A DNA stretch of 5,648 bases from Desulfobulbaceae bacterium (GCA_029865195.1 JAOUHH010000189.1:1-5648), one strand, 5' to 3'; shown: positions 1 through 5,648, numbered from the stretch's first letter. Program-made: numbers and translations. Notes: generated by a model not told the origin, from the letters alone.

Positions 1-558
1 GCCGCCTTCGCGGCCGGGCTGCAGGCCATCGAGGTGACCATCAACACCGAGCGGGCCGAGGAGATCATTGCCGCCAACCGGTCCTTGGTGCCGGAAGGGA
101 AATGGCTGGGGATGGGCACCATCCGTACGCTGGCCGAGGCCGAGAGGGCAGTGGCGGCCGGGGCGATGTTTCTGGTCACCCCCAACCTGGATCTGGCGGT
201 GATCGAGTTTGCCAAGTTGCACCGGATTCCGGTGGTGGTGGGCGCGCTCACCCCCACCGAGGTGTATGCGGCCTGGCGGGCCGGGGCCGAGATGATCAAG
301 GTTTTTCCCTGCGGGGCCATGGGCGGCCCCGCCTATATCCGGGACCTGCGCGGGCCGTTCGAGCAGGTGCCGCTGGTGGCGGTTGGCGGGGTATCGATCG
401 CCAACCTTGCCGACTACCTCGCCGCCGGCGTCAAGGGGGTCGGGGTGAGTACCGCCCTGTTCGGCAGGGAGGCGCTCGCCTTGCGCGACGTGGGGAAACT
501 CGCCGAAAACGTCCGGGCCTTCATTGGCCGTTGCCTTGCGGGGCAAGATCATTTATAA
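1..558 (+). CDS. KDPG/KHG-family aldolase, 5'-truncated by window edge
   Basis: Class I (Schiff-base) aldolase of the 2-dehydro-3-deoxy-phosphogluconate / 4-hydroxy-2-oxoglutarate family, cytosolic, which cleaves 2-oxo acids to pyruvate plus an aldehyde. The frame is open from base 1, and 185 residues are visible; E. coli Eda has 213, so roughly 34 N-terminal residues lie outside. The GTG at 34 is an internal Val in the IEVT motif, not a start. Visible family marks are the Glu of IEVT (codon 31-33), GMGT (Thr codon 118-120), VTPN (Pro codon 181-183), the Schiff-base Lys in IKVFP (codon 298-300), a GG pair at 385-390 and a Ser in the VST segment near the end. The Glu-to-Lys spacing (89 residues) matches E. 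coli Eda (88). Odd points: Asn (43-45) stands where Eda has Arg49, and Val (382-384) where Eda has Thr161 of PTGG. The family is secure; the substrate is not. No terminator is visible between it and the next gene. Confidence 0.9.
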   Translation, partial: AAFAAGLQAIEVTINTERAEEIIAANRSLVPEGKWLGMGTIRTLAEAERAVAAGAMFLVTPNLDLAVIEFAKLHRIPVVVGALTPTEVYAAWRAGAEMIKVFPCGAMGGPAYIRDLRGPFEQVPLVAVGGVSIANLADYLAAGVKGVGVSTALFGREALALRDVGKLAENVRAFIGRCLAGQDHL

Positions 559-559
559 T
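531..559 (+). promoter_or_regulatory. Sigma70-type promoter for the second aldolase gene
   Basis: A -35 box TTGCCT (531-536; 4 of 6 consensus bases) is followed by a 17-bp spacer and a perfect -10 box TATAAT (554-559). Transcription would start near 566, giving a leader of about 40 nt before the ATG at 606. The promoter lies inside the last codons of the upstream aldolase gene, and the -10 box contains that gene's TAA stop (556-558). An AT-rich perfect -10 in otherwise GC-rich DNA, at ideal spacing and just upstream of a gene, is unlikely to be chance. It has not been shown experimentally, and read-through from upstream remains possible. Confidence 0.6.
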
Positions 560-593
560 CGCCTGATTTGTCGCCCCGATTCATCGCCCAATG

Positions 594-599
594 AGGAGA
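594..599 (+). promoter_or_regulatory. Ribosome binding site that sets the start at 606
   Basis: AGGAGA lies 6 nt before the ATG at 606. An in-frame ATG at 591 exists, but it directly abuts this Shine-Dalgarno sequence and has no RBS of its own, so 606 is the better start. The protein from 606 begins MFRPEIKVIDCTVRDGG, which places the catalytic-site motif close to the N-terminus as expected for this family. Confidence 0.8.
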
Positions 600-605
600 A
601 ACACC

Positions 606-1556
606 ATGTTCAGACCTGAGATCAAGGTAATTGACTGCACCGTCCGCGACGGTGGCTTGATGAATAAATGGCAGTTCGACGACGACTTTGTCCGCGAGGT
701 GTATCATGCCCTCACCGAAGCCGGCGTCGATTACATGGAGATCGGCTATCTGAGCTCGGAGAAGAGCTTCTCCCGTGACGAGGTCGGCCCCTGGAAATTC
801 TGCGCCGAAGCGGATCTGCAGCGGATCATCGGCAAGTCCGAGAAGAAGATCAAGTTCTCGGCGATGGCCGATATCGGCCGCATCGACTACGACGACATCC
901 TGCCCAAGGCGGAAAGCTCCCTCGACATGATCCGGGTCGCCTGTTACGCCCACCAGGTGGACGCGGCCATCGATCTGGCCCATCACTGCATGGACAAGGG
1001 CTACGAGACCACCATCAACCTGATGGCCGTCTCCACCGTCGGCATCCGTGAGCTGGACGAGGCCCTGAGCGATCTGGCCAAGAGCCGGGTGCCGGTGATC
1101 TATCTGGTGGACAGCTTCGGCGGCTTCTACCAGGAGGACATCGAGACCCTGGCCAAGAAATACATGGAGGCGCTGCCCGGCAAGACCATCGGCATCCATG
1201 CCCATAACAACCAGCAGCTGGCCTTCGCCAACACCATCACCTCGATCATCGCCGGCATCAACTACCTGGACGCCACCCTGTACGGCATCGGCCGCGGCGC
1301 CGGCAACTGCCCCATCGAGTTGCTGCTCTCCTTCCTCAAGAATCCGAAATTCAAGGTCCGCCCCCTGATCCAGGTGATCGAAAAACAGATCCTGCCCTGG
1401 CGCAAGAAGATCGACTGGGGCTATTTCATCCCCTACATGGTGACCGGCGTCCTCAATCAGCATCCCCGATCCGCGATGGCGATCATGGAGTCGGATAAAC
1501 AGGATGAGATCACCGCCTTCTACGATGCGGCGGTCAATGCCACCGAGCTTGGCTGA
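606..1556 (+). CDS. HOA-like DRE-TIM metallolyase (aldolase catalytic domain protein)
   Basis: Cytosolic, metal-dependent TIM-barrel enzyme of 316 residues in the HMG-CoA lyase / 4-hydroxy-2-oxovalerate aldolase superfamily. The N-terminal motif DCTVRDGG (residues 10-17) carries the Arg14-Asp15 pair, and GIHAHNN (196-202) carries His198 and His200; Asp15, His198 and His200 are the expected divalent-metal ligands. The barrel ends near the YGIGRGAGN segment, which is typical of this superfamily. In true HOA enzymes (DmpG, BphI) the RDG motif is followed by Ser-His, with the His acting as catalytic base; here the residues are Gly17-Leu18, so that base is missing. No acylating acetaldehyde dehydrogenase partner lies in the window. 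It best fits the HOA-like group of unknown exact function, seen in many bacteria, sometimes near surface-sugar genes. It follows the KDPG-type aldolase by 47 nt, has its own likely promoter (531-559) and ends in a strong terminator. The family call is firm; reaction and substrate are not known. Confidence 0.85.
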   Translation: MFRPEIKVIDCTVRDGGLMNKWQFDDDFVREVYHALTEAGVDYMEIGYLSSEKSFSRDEVGPWKFCAEADLQRIIGKSEKKIKFSAMADIGRIDYDDILPKAESSLDMIRVACYAHQVDAAIDLAHHCMDKGYETTINLMAVSTVGIRELDEALSDLAKSRVPVIYLVDSFGGFYQEDIETLAKKYMEALPGKTIGIHAHNNQQLAFANTITSIIAGINYLDATLYGIGRGAGNCPIELLLSFLKNPKFKVRPLIQVIEKQILPWRKKIDWGYFIPYMVTGVLNQHPRSAMAIMESDKQDEITAFYDAAVNATELG

Positions 1557-1563
1557 GCCGATT

Positions 1564-1575
1564 CCGCGATCGCGG
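1564..1575. repeat. Perfect 12-bp palindrome after the aldolase stop
   Basis: CCGCGATCGCGG is a perfect inverted repeat 7 nt after the TGA at 1554-1556, followed by TTTTG. As RNA it could form a short GC-rich hairpin just ahead of the main terminator. With only four T residues and almost no loop it would be a weak terminator alone. It could equally be chance or a binding site for a dimeric protein; nothing in the sequence decides this. Confidence 0.35.
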
Positions 1576-1581
1576 TTTTGT

Positions 1582-1622
1582 AAAGGGCGTCGGTTCTCCG
1601 GAACCTGCGCCCTTTTTCTTTT
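1582..1622 (+). terminator. Strong rho-independent terminator
   Basis: The outer stem AAAGGGCG (1582-1589) pairs with CGCCCTTT (1608-1615), and the inner stem GGTTC (1592-1596) pairs with GAACC (1601-1605) around the 4-nt loop TCCG. Only a two-base internal step (TC against TG) interrupts 13 base pairs. The T-rich tract TTTTTCTTTT (1613-1622) begins within the stem end. This cleanly separates the aldolase transcript from slyX-hrpB. Confidence 0.88.
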
Positions 1623-1675
1623 CGGGTAGGGAGCGCGCGGCAATCTCAACCCATAAATACCCAAAAGGAACGGCC

Positions 1676-1870
1676 ATGGATGAGCGGTTGATTGAGCTTG
1701 AAACAAAGGTCATGTTTCAGGATCAGACCATCGAGGAGTTGCATCAGGTTATCTACGACCAGCAGCAACAGCTCGATGCTTTGACCGCGGAGGTGGTCTT
1801 TCTCAAAAAACAGTTCGCCCTGCTGCGGCAGGCTCCCGGCGAGGAAGATGATCTCGCCTCCGCCCCATGA
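1676..1870 (+). CDS. slyX: SlyX family protein
   Basis: Small protein of 64 residues, close to the usual SlyX length of about 70. Nearly the whole chain from residue 2 to about 52 is a predicted coiled coil with heptad-like spacing of Leu, Ile and Val. It contains the family-typical stretches RLIELETKV and TIEELHQVIYDQQQQ and has an acidic tail (EEDD). SlyX is widespread in proteobacteria; its molecular role is not settled. It was named for its position beside slyD in E. coli, a context not present here. The start at 1676 is supported by AAAAGGAA at 1663-1670, 5 nt upstream. The stop overlaps the next gene's start by 4 bp (ATGA, 1867-1870), so the two genes are probably co-transcribed and translationally coupled. 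I found no convincing promoter between the upstream terminator and this gene. Confidence 0.88.
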   Translation: MDERLIELETKVMFQDQTIEELHQVIYDQQQQLDALTAEVVFLKKQFALLRQAPGEEDDLASAP

Positions 1871-4377
1871 ACGAGCTGCCCATCACCGGGGTGCTGCCGG
1901 AACTCACCACCGCCCTGGCCGAACGGAACTGCGTGATTCTCTCGGCCCCGCCCGGCTCCGGTAAAACCACCGGCGTCCCGCCCGCCTTGCTCGATGCCCC
2001 CTGGCTGCAAGGCAAGTCCATCCTGATCCTGGAGCCGCGGCGGTTGGCCGCTCGCGCCGCTGCCGCGCGGATGGCGGCATTACGCGGCGAAAAGGTCGGC
2101 GAAACGGTTGGTTACCGCGTCCGCTTCGAGAACCGGATATCCAAAAATACCCGTATTGAGGTGGTCACCGAGGGGATTCTGACCCGGCGGCTGCAGGGCG
2201 ACCCGGAGCTTGCCGGCGTCGGCCTGGTGATCTTTGATGAGTTTCACGAGCGCAGCCTGCACGCCGACCTCGGCCTGGCCCTCTGTCTTGACGTGCAGGA
2301 AGGACTGCGCGACGATCTCCGGATCCTGGTGATGTCGGCGACCCTTGATGTGGAACGCCTCGCCAGCCTGATGCCGGAGGCGTCCCACATCAGCGGCGCC
2401 GGGCAGTCCTTTCCGGTGGAGGTTCGCTATCTCGACCGCGACCGCCCGGAAGGCATCGTCGAGCTGGCGGTCAACGGCATCCGCACCGCCATTGCCGAGG
2501 AGTCCGGCGATATCCTGGTCTTTCTGCCGGGCGGCGGCGAGATCCGCAGGGTCGCGAGCGCCCTGGCTGCCCTCGCCGGCGAGCATGCCCTGCAGGTCCA
2601 CCCTCTCTATGGCGATCTGCCCCTCAAGGCGCAAAACGCGGCGATCCTCCCCGACCCGGCGGGCCGCCGGCGGGTGGTTCTCGCCACCTCCATCGCCGAA
2701 ACCAGCCTCACCATCGAAGGCGTCACCACCGTCATCGACACCGGTTGGGCGCGGCGGCCGCAGTTCGACGCCAACTCGGGCCTGAGCCGCCTCCAGACCA
2801 TCCGCACCTCCAAGGCCTCGGCCGAGCAGCGGGCGGGGAGGGCGGGCCGCACCGGCCCAGGCGTCTGTTATCGGCTCTGGAGTCTGCACACCCAGCAGGG
2901 GCTGGTCCCGCATCTGGCCCCGGAGATCCTTGAAACCGACCTTACCCCGCTCGCCCTGCAGCTGGCGCAGTGGGGGGTGAGCGACGCGGCTGCGCTGCAC
3001 TGGCCGGACCCGCCGCCGGCCAGCGCGCTGGCGCAGGCCCGGGGTATCCTCAGCGAGTTGGCGGCGCTGGATCAGCGGGGCAATATCACCGCCGTCGGCA
3101 GGGAGATGGCCCGGCTGCCCCTCCATCCCCGACTGGCCCATATGCTGGTGGCGGCCGCCCGCAACGGCGAGGCCGACAACGCCTGTCGACTGGCAGCACT
3201 TCTCTCCGAACGCGACCCCCTTAAAAACAGCCCCAGCGCCGATATCGACGAGCGTTTGCGCCTTCTCCGTATCTTCGAGGCGGACGGCCCGGCGGCCACG
3301 CGCGCCATGGGCGGCGACCCGGATAGCTGCCGCCGTATCCTGCAGGCGGCTGCGCAATGGTTGCGGCTGCTGCCCGCATCCGGCAACGGGAAGGGCCAGG
3401 CCTGCTCGCCCGGCGCGCTTCTTTCCCTGGCATATCCCGACCGGATCGGCCGCCAGCGGTCGAACAACAACCCCGTCTATCTCCTTGCCAACGGCCGCGC
3501 CGCCAGGCTGCGCGATCATGATCCCCTGTGCCGCAACCCCTGGCTGGTGGCCGCGCATCTGGACGCCGGGGTAAGCGAGGGCAAGATCTATCTCGCCGCT
3601 CAGGTAACCTTGCCGGAGATCGAAGAGCTCCATGCGCAGCGCATCCGCCAGCGGCAGGAGATTTGCTGGGACGAGAAAAAAGAGGCGGTCATCGCCAGCA
3701 ACCGGCGCACCTTGGGCAGCCTGCTCCTTGCCGAATCCCCCCTGAATAACCCGGACCCGACCGACATCCGGATCGCCATGGAAGAGGGCATCCGCCGGAT
3801 GGGGATCACCTGCCTGCCCTGGGACACCGCCGCCCGCGAATTGCAGGCGCGCATCCTGTGCCTCAGCGCCTGGCGGCCCGGCGACAACTGGCCTGATGTA
3901 AGCGACGCGGCCCTGCTCGCCACCATCGGTGATTGGCTTGCCCCCTGGCTCGACCGGATCAGCCGCCGCGAGCAGTTGCAGCAGCTCAATCTGGCCGAGA
4001 TCCTCCTCGGCCTGCTCGACTGGCCGCGTCGGCAACAACTGGACGCCGACGCCCCCACCCACCTCTTGGTGCCCAGCGGCTCGCGGGTGCGGCTACAGTA
4101 CAGCCCCGGTGAGCCGCCGGTGCTGGCGGTGCGGCTCCAGGAGTTGTTCGGTCTGGCCGACACCCCCACCGTTTGCCGGGGAGCAATACAGGTGCTGCTG
4201 CATCTCCTCTCTCCGGCCCGGCGGCCCATGCAGGTAACCCGGGATCTGCGCGGGTTCTGGGACCGTACCTACCCCGAGGTCAAGAAGGAACTGGCCGGCC
4301 GCTACCCCAAACACCACTGGCCCGACGACCCCTGGTCAGCCACGGCCACCGCCCGTGTTAAACCCAGGCGCCGTTAA
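1867..4377 (+). CDS. hrpB: ATP-dependent helicase HrpB (DEAH/DExH box)
   Basis: Complete superfamily 2 DExH helicase of 836 residues, near the usual HrpB length of about 810-840; cytosolic and predicted to unwind RNA with NTP hydrolysis. All core motifs are present: Walker A APPGSGKTT (27-35), motif Ia LEPRRLAAR (55-63), TEGILTRRL (101-109), Walker B DEFH (124-127), SAT (157-159), ILVFLPGGGEI (216-226), the motif V region ATSIAETSLTIEGV (273-286) and motif VI QRAGRAGRTGPG (321-332). A helicase-associated (HA2-like) region follows to about residue 470. The C-terminal HrpB domain ends in the family signature from RDLRGFW (792-798) to GRYPKHHWPDDP (811-822), followed by a basic tail. The start at 1867 fits the family N-terminus (ELPITGVLPEL). 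There is no RBS at proper distance (GAGGA at 1841-1845 is 21 nt away), so translation probably depends on slyX through the ATGA overlap. The physiological role of HrpB is poorly defined in most bacteria; a role in mRNA processing is known for E. coli HrpA, not shown for HrpB. Confidence 0.96.
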   Translation: MNELPITGVLPELTTALAERNCVILSAPPGSGKTTGVPPALLDAPWLQGKSILILEPRRLAARAAAARMAALRGEKVGETVGYRVRFENRISKNTRIEVVTEGILTRRLQGDPELAGVGLVIFDEFHERSLHADLGLALCLDVQEGLRDDLRILVMSATLDVERLASLMPEASHISGAGQSFPVEVRYLDRDRPEGIVELAVNGIRTAIAEESGDILVFLPGGGEIRRVASALAALAGEHALQVHPLYGDLPLKAQNAAILPDPAGRRRVVLATSIAETSLTIEGVTTVIDTGWARRPQFDANSGLSRLQTIRTSKASAEQRAGRAGRTGPGVCYRLWSLHTQQGLVPHLAPEILETDLTPLALQLAQWGVSDAAALHWPDPPPASALAQARGILSELAALDQRGNITAVGREMARLPLHPRLAHMLVAAARNGEADNACRLAALLSERDPLKNSPSADIDERLRLLRIFEADGPAATRAMGGDPDSCRRILQAAAQWLRLLPASGNGKGQACSPGALLSLAYPDRIGRQRSNNNPVYLLANGRAARLRDHDPLCRNPWLVAAHLDAGVSEGKIYLAAQVTLPEIEELHAQRIRQRQEICWDEKKEAVIASNRRTLGSLLLAESPLNNPDPTDIRIAMEEGIRRMGITCLPWDTAARELQARILCLSAWRPGDNWPDVSDAALLATIGDWLAPWLDRISRREQLQQLNLAEILLGLLDWPRRQQLDADAPTHLLVPSGSRVRLQYSPGEPPVLAVRLQELFGLADTPTVCRGAIQVLLHLLSPARRPMQVTRDLRGFWDRTYPEVKKELAGRYPKHHWPDDPWSATATARVKPRRR

Positions 4378-4381
4378 GCCG

Positions 4382-4418
4382 CCAAAACAACTTGACGCCC
4401 AGGGGCCGGCGTTTTAGG
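4382..4418 (+). terminator. Weak terminator candidate after hrpB
   Basis: CCAAAAC (4382-4388) can pair with GTTTTAGG (4411-4418) with one bulged A. Alternatively ACGCC (4395-4399) can pair with GGCGT (4408-4412) over an 8-nt loop, followed by TTTT (4412-4415). Both stems are short and the T run is brief, so termination here would be partial at best. The segment also overlaps a promoter candidate, so one or both readings may be wrong. Confidence 0.25.
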
Positions 4419-4420
4419 TT
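4392..4420 (+). promoter_or_regulatory. Sigma70-like promoter for the histidine kinase
   Basis: A -35 box TTGACG (4392-4397; 5 of 6 consensus bases) is followed by a 17-bp spacer and TAGGTT (4415-4420), which keeps the three most conserved -10 positions (T1, A2, T6). Transcription would start near 4427, about 45 nt before the ATG at 4472. It is the best promoter match in the hrpB-kinase gap and suggests that the kinase is transcribed separately. Confidence 0.45.
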
Positions 4421-4422
4421 GA

Positions 4423-4443
4423 TCGCTTACAGCGACACTTTTT
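4423..4443 (+). other. Short hairpin followed by five Ts
   Basis: TCGCT (4423-4427) and AGCGA (4431-4435) form a 5-bp stem around TAC, followed by CAC and TTTTT (4439-4443). It resembles a minimal terminator for hrpB read-through or a structure at the very 5' end of the kinase transcript. The short stem and the gap before the T run make either role uncertain. Confidence 0.25.
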
Positions 4444-4471
4444 GTTCACAGGCACCCAAACGACAGGCCCG

Positions 4472-5648
4472 ATGGCTCTTTCCACACCGACTCCCCACGC
4501 TACGGAACCGAAAGGATCCTCCCCCCGCCCGCTCGTCACGCAGGAGTTGGCGGTGATGATCCTTGACGGCGCCGGCGCGGCCTCCCTGGCCGGTTATGCC
4601 CTGGCTTCGGCCCTGGCCTTTGTTCTCCGCCACCACGCACCTGCCGGGGTCCTGGTCGGTTGGTTCGTCGCCATGTCCGTGCTGTTGGTTCTGCGTCTTG
4701 CCTTCTTTGTCCGGTACCGTCGTGCTCGCCTTGCCTCAATCGAGGCGGCGGTATCCCTTTTGTACAGGCCTTATGCCGTTACCGTGGTCCTCTTCGGGGT
4801 CGGCTGGGGCTGCGGCAATCTGCTGCTTTTCCCCGCCGGCTCACCTCTCCATCAGCTGGCCATGACCTTTCTTGTCGCCGGTCTGACTGCCGGTGCGGTG
4901 CCAATCCTCGCCGCCGACATCAAGCTTTTCCGCTGCTATATCCTGGCGGCATTGCTGCCCTTGACGACGCAAATTTTTCTTGAGGGGGGAGAAATCTATG
5001 CTGTGCTGACCCTGGCACTGCTGCTCTATATCTTCATGCTGCTCAAGTCAGCCGGGAAGATGCATCAGGCCCTGGTCTCGGCCCTGGAAATGCGTTTCTT
5101 CAACGAAGCGTTGAACCGGGATTTGCTTGTTGAAATAGGGCAGCGGCAGGCCGCGGAGGAGAAGCTGCTCCTGGCCAAGGAGCGGGTGGAGGCGGCCAGT
5201 CTGGCCAAAAGCGAGTTCCTCGCCAATATGAGCCACGAGATCCGCACCCCCATGAACGGCATTCTCGGCACCCTGCAGCTCCTTCTTCAGACCCCACTAG
5301 ATTCGACCCAAAAGGAATATGCCTCGATAAGCCATGCCTCGGCACAAGGGCTGCTTGCCATTCTCAACGATATTCTCGATTTTTCCAAGATTGAGGCCGG
5401 CAAACTGGAGTTGGAACAGATTCCCTTTGATCTTCGGAAAACCGTCGCCGGCCTGACCGCCCTCTTTGCCGAGTCGAGCGAGAAGAAGCAATTGACCATC
5501 ACCACCGAGATTGACGACCGGGTGCCGGCATCCCTGCTCGGCGACCCCGGCCGTATTCGGCAGATCATCGCCAATTTGCTCAGCAACGCCATCAAATTCA
5601 CCCCGGCCGGGACCATCACCATCCGTCTTCAGGCTTTGAAAATCGGGG
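4472..5648 (+). CDS. Membrane sensor histidine kinase, 3'-truncated by window edge
   Basis: The frame runs from 4472 to the right edge without a stop, giving 392 visible residues. About six hydrophobic membrane segments lie near residues 33-52, 58-80, 101-120, 127-148, 153-170 and 175-192; the second ends in the basic stretch RYRR, suggesting a cytoplasmic loop. Residues about 200-246 form a coiled-coil linker. The HisKA domain (about 248-313) has the H-box MSHEIRTPMNG with phospho-acceptor His255, and the X region reads NDILDFSKIEAGKLELE. The HATPase domain begins at GDPGRIRQ, with the N-box around Asn372 (NLLSNAIKFT). The ATP-lid and any receiver or Hpt domain lie beyond the edge, but this H-box class is often found in hybrid kinases. 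There is no extracellular sensing domain of any size between the segments, so the signal is probably read within or at the membrane. The start is uncertain: ATG 4472 has a weak ACAGG, and ATG 4556 (residue 29) has a better RBS. I keep 4472 because residues 21-30 look like part of the family's helix before the first membrane segment. Confidence 0.9.
   Translation, partial: MALSTPTPHATEPKGSSPRPLVTQELAVMILDGAGAASLAGYALASALAFVLRHHAPAGVLVGWFVAMSVLLVLRLAFFVRYRRARLASIEAAVSLLYRPYAVTVVLFGVGWGCGNLLLFPAGSPLHQLAMTFLVAGLTAGAVPILAADIKLFRCYILAALLPLTTQIFLEGGEIYAVLTLALLLYIFMLLKSAGKMHQALVSALEMRFFNEALNRDLLVEIGQRQAAEEKLLLAKERVEAASLAKSEFLANMSHEIRTPMNGILGTLQLLLQTPLDSTQKEYASISHASAQGLLAILNDILDFSKIEAGKLELEQIPFDLRKTVAGLTALFAESSEKKQLTITTEIDDRVPASLLGDPGRIRQIIANLLSNAIKFTPAGTITIRLQALKIG
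4542..4546 (+). promoter_or_regulatory. Shine-Dalgarno for an alternative kinase start
   Basis: AGGAG lies 9 nt before the in-frame ATG at 4556 and 6 nt before the GTG at 4553. It is a better match than the ACAGG before ATG 4472. If used, the kinase would lose the first 27-28 residues, a Pro/Ser/Thr-rich, apparently disordered stretch plus a few residues of the helix leading into membrane segment 1. Confidence 0.4.

Noticed and set aside
34..36. GTG as the start codon of the first aldolase
   Set aside because: The frame is open to base 1 and the upstream codons encode family sequence including the Glu of the IEVT motif, so this GTG is an internal Val.
102..566. A + strand frame overlapping the first aldolase, rich in Gly and Arg
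   Set aside because: The Gly/Arg-rich composition is typical of an out-of-frame reading of GC-rich coding DNA, and the true frame carries all aldolase motifs.
591..593. ATG at 591 as the start of the second aldolase
   Set aside because: The Shine-Dalgarno AGGAGA directly follows it and properly serves the ATG at 606.
1566..1573. GCGATCGC, identical to the cyanobacterial HIP1 octamer
   Set aside because: It is a single occurrence inside a palindrome and the gene content does not look cyanobacterial.
1651..1660. CATAAAT-like -10 box upstream of slyX
   Set aside because: No TTGACA-like box lies at 16-18 bp upstream, so I could not support a promoter here.
549..1706. A 385-codon open frame on the - strand opposite the second aldolase
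   Set aside because: It is antisense to a well-supported enzyme gene, runs through the terminator and intergenic DNA, and its translation is low-complexity with no family resemblance.
2080..4062. A 660-codon open frame on the - strand opposite hrpB
   Set aside because: It lies wholly opposite a gene with every HrpB motif intact. High third-position GC removes stops from the antisense frame, and its translation shows no recognisable domain.
4427..4739. Small - strand open frames over the kinase N-terminus
   Set aside because: They overlap the membrane-segment coding region of the kinase, are Arg/Gly-rich and lack supporting RBS or domain evidence.
1..5648. CRISPR arrays, insertion sequences, tRNA genes, toxin-antitoxin or phage-defence genes
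   Set aside because: I looked for direct repeats, terminal inverted repeats, tRNA-like cloverleaf segments and small paired genes and found none.

Overview
The window is GC-rich bacterial chromosomal DNA with every supported gene on the + strand. There are five genes: the 3' part of a KDPG/KHG-family aldolase, a complete HOA-like DRE-TIM aldolase, slyX, the helicase gene hrpB, and the 5' part of a membrane-bound sensor histidine kinase. Strong GC bias at third codon positions, Shine-Dalgarno sequences and the slyX-hrpB pair point to a proteobacterium in the broad sense. A Desulfobacterota (Desulfobulbales-like) source is my impression from the protein sequences, not something the DNA proves.

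Bases 1-1622 form an aldolase block. The first gene enters from the left edge and ends at 558. A near-ideal sigma70-type promoter (TTGCCT, 17 bp, TATAAT; 531-559) lies across its last codons, and its -10 box contains the stop codon. The second aldolase (606-1556) follows with a good RBS and is closed by a strong intrinsic terminator (1582-1622). Both proteins look like carbon-carbon lyases acting on 2-oxo acids, but each lacks residues expected in the best-known members of its family, so their substrates are uncertain.

Bases 1676-4377 form a two-gene unit. SlyX, a small coiled-coil protein, overlaps the HrpB start by 4 bp (ATGA), and HrpB has no RBS of its own at a useful distance. Its translation is therefore probably coupled to slyX.

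Bases 4378-4471 are a short intergenic region with weak hairpins and a good sigma70-like promoter candidate (TTGACG, 17 bp, TAGGTT; 4392-4420). It leads into a histidine kinase with about six membrane segments, a coiled-coil linker, a HisKA domain and the start of a HATPase domain, cut by the right edge. No stretch over 300 bases lacks a gene.

Most of the window is ordinary housekeeping or signalling content. I see no CRISPR array, mobile element, tRNA or rRNA, and no convincing novel multi-gene system. The most interesting points are the two adjacent atypical aldolases and the promoter embedded in the end of the upstream gene.
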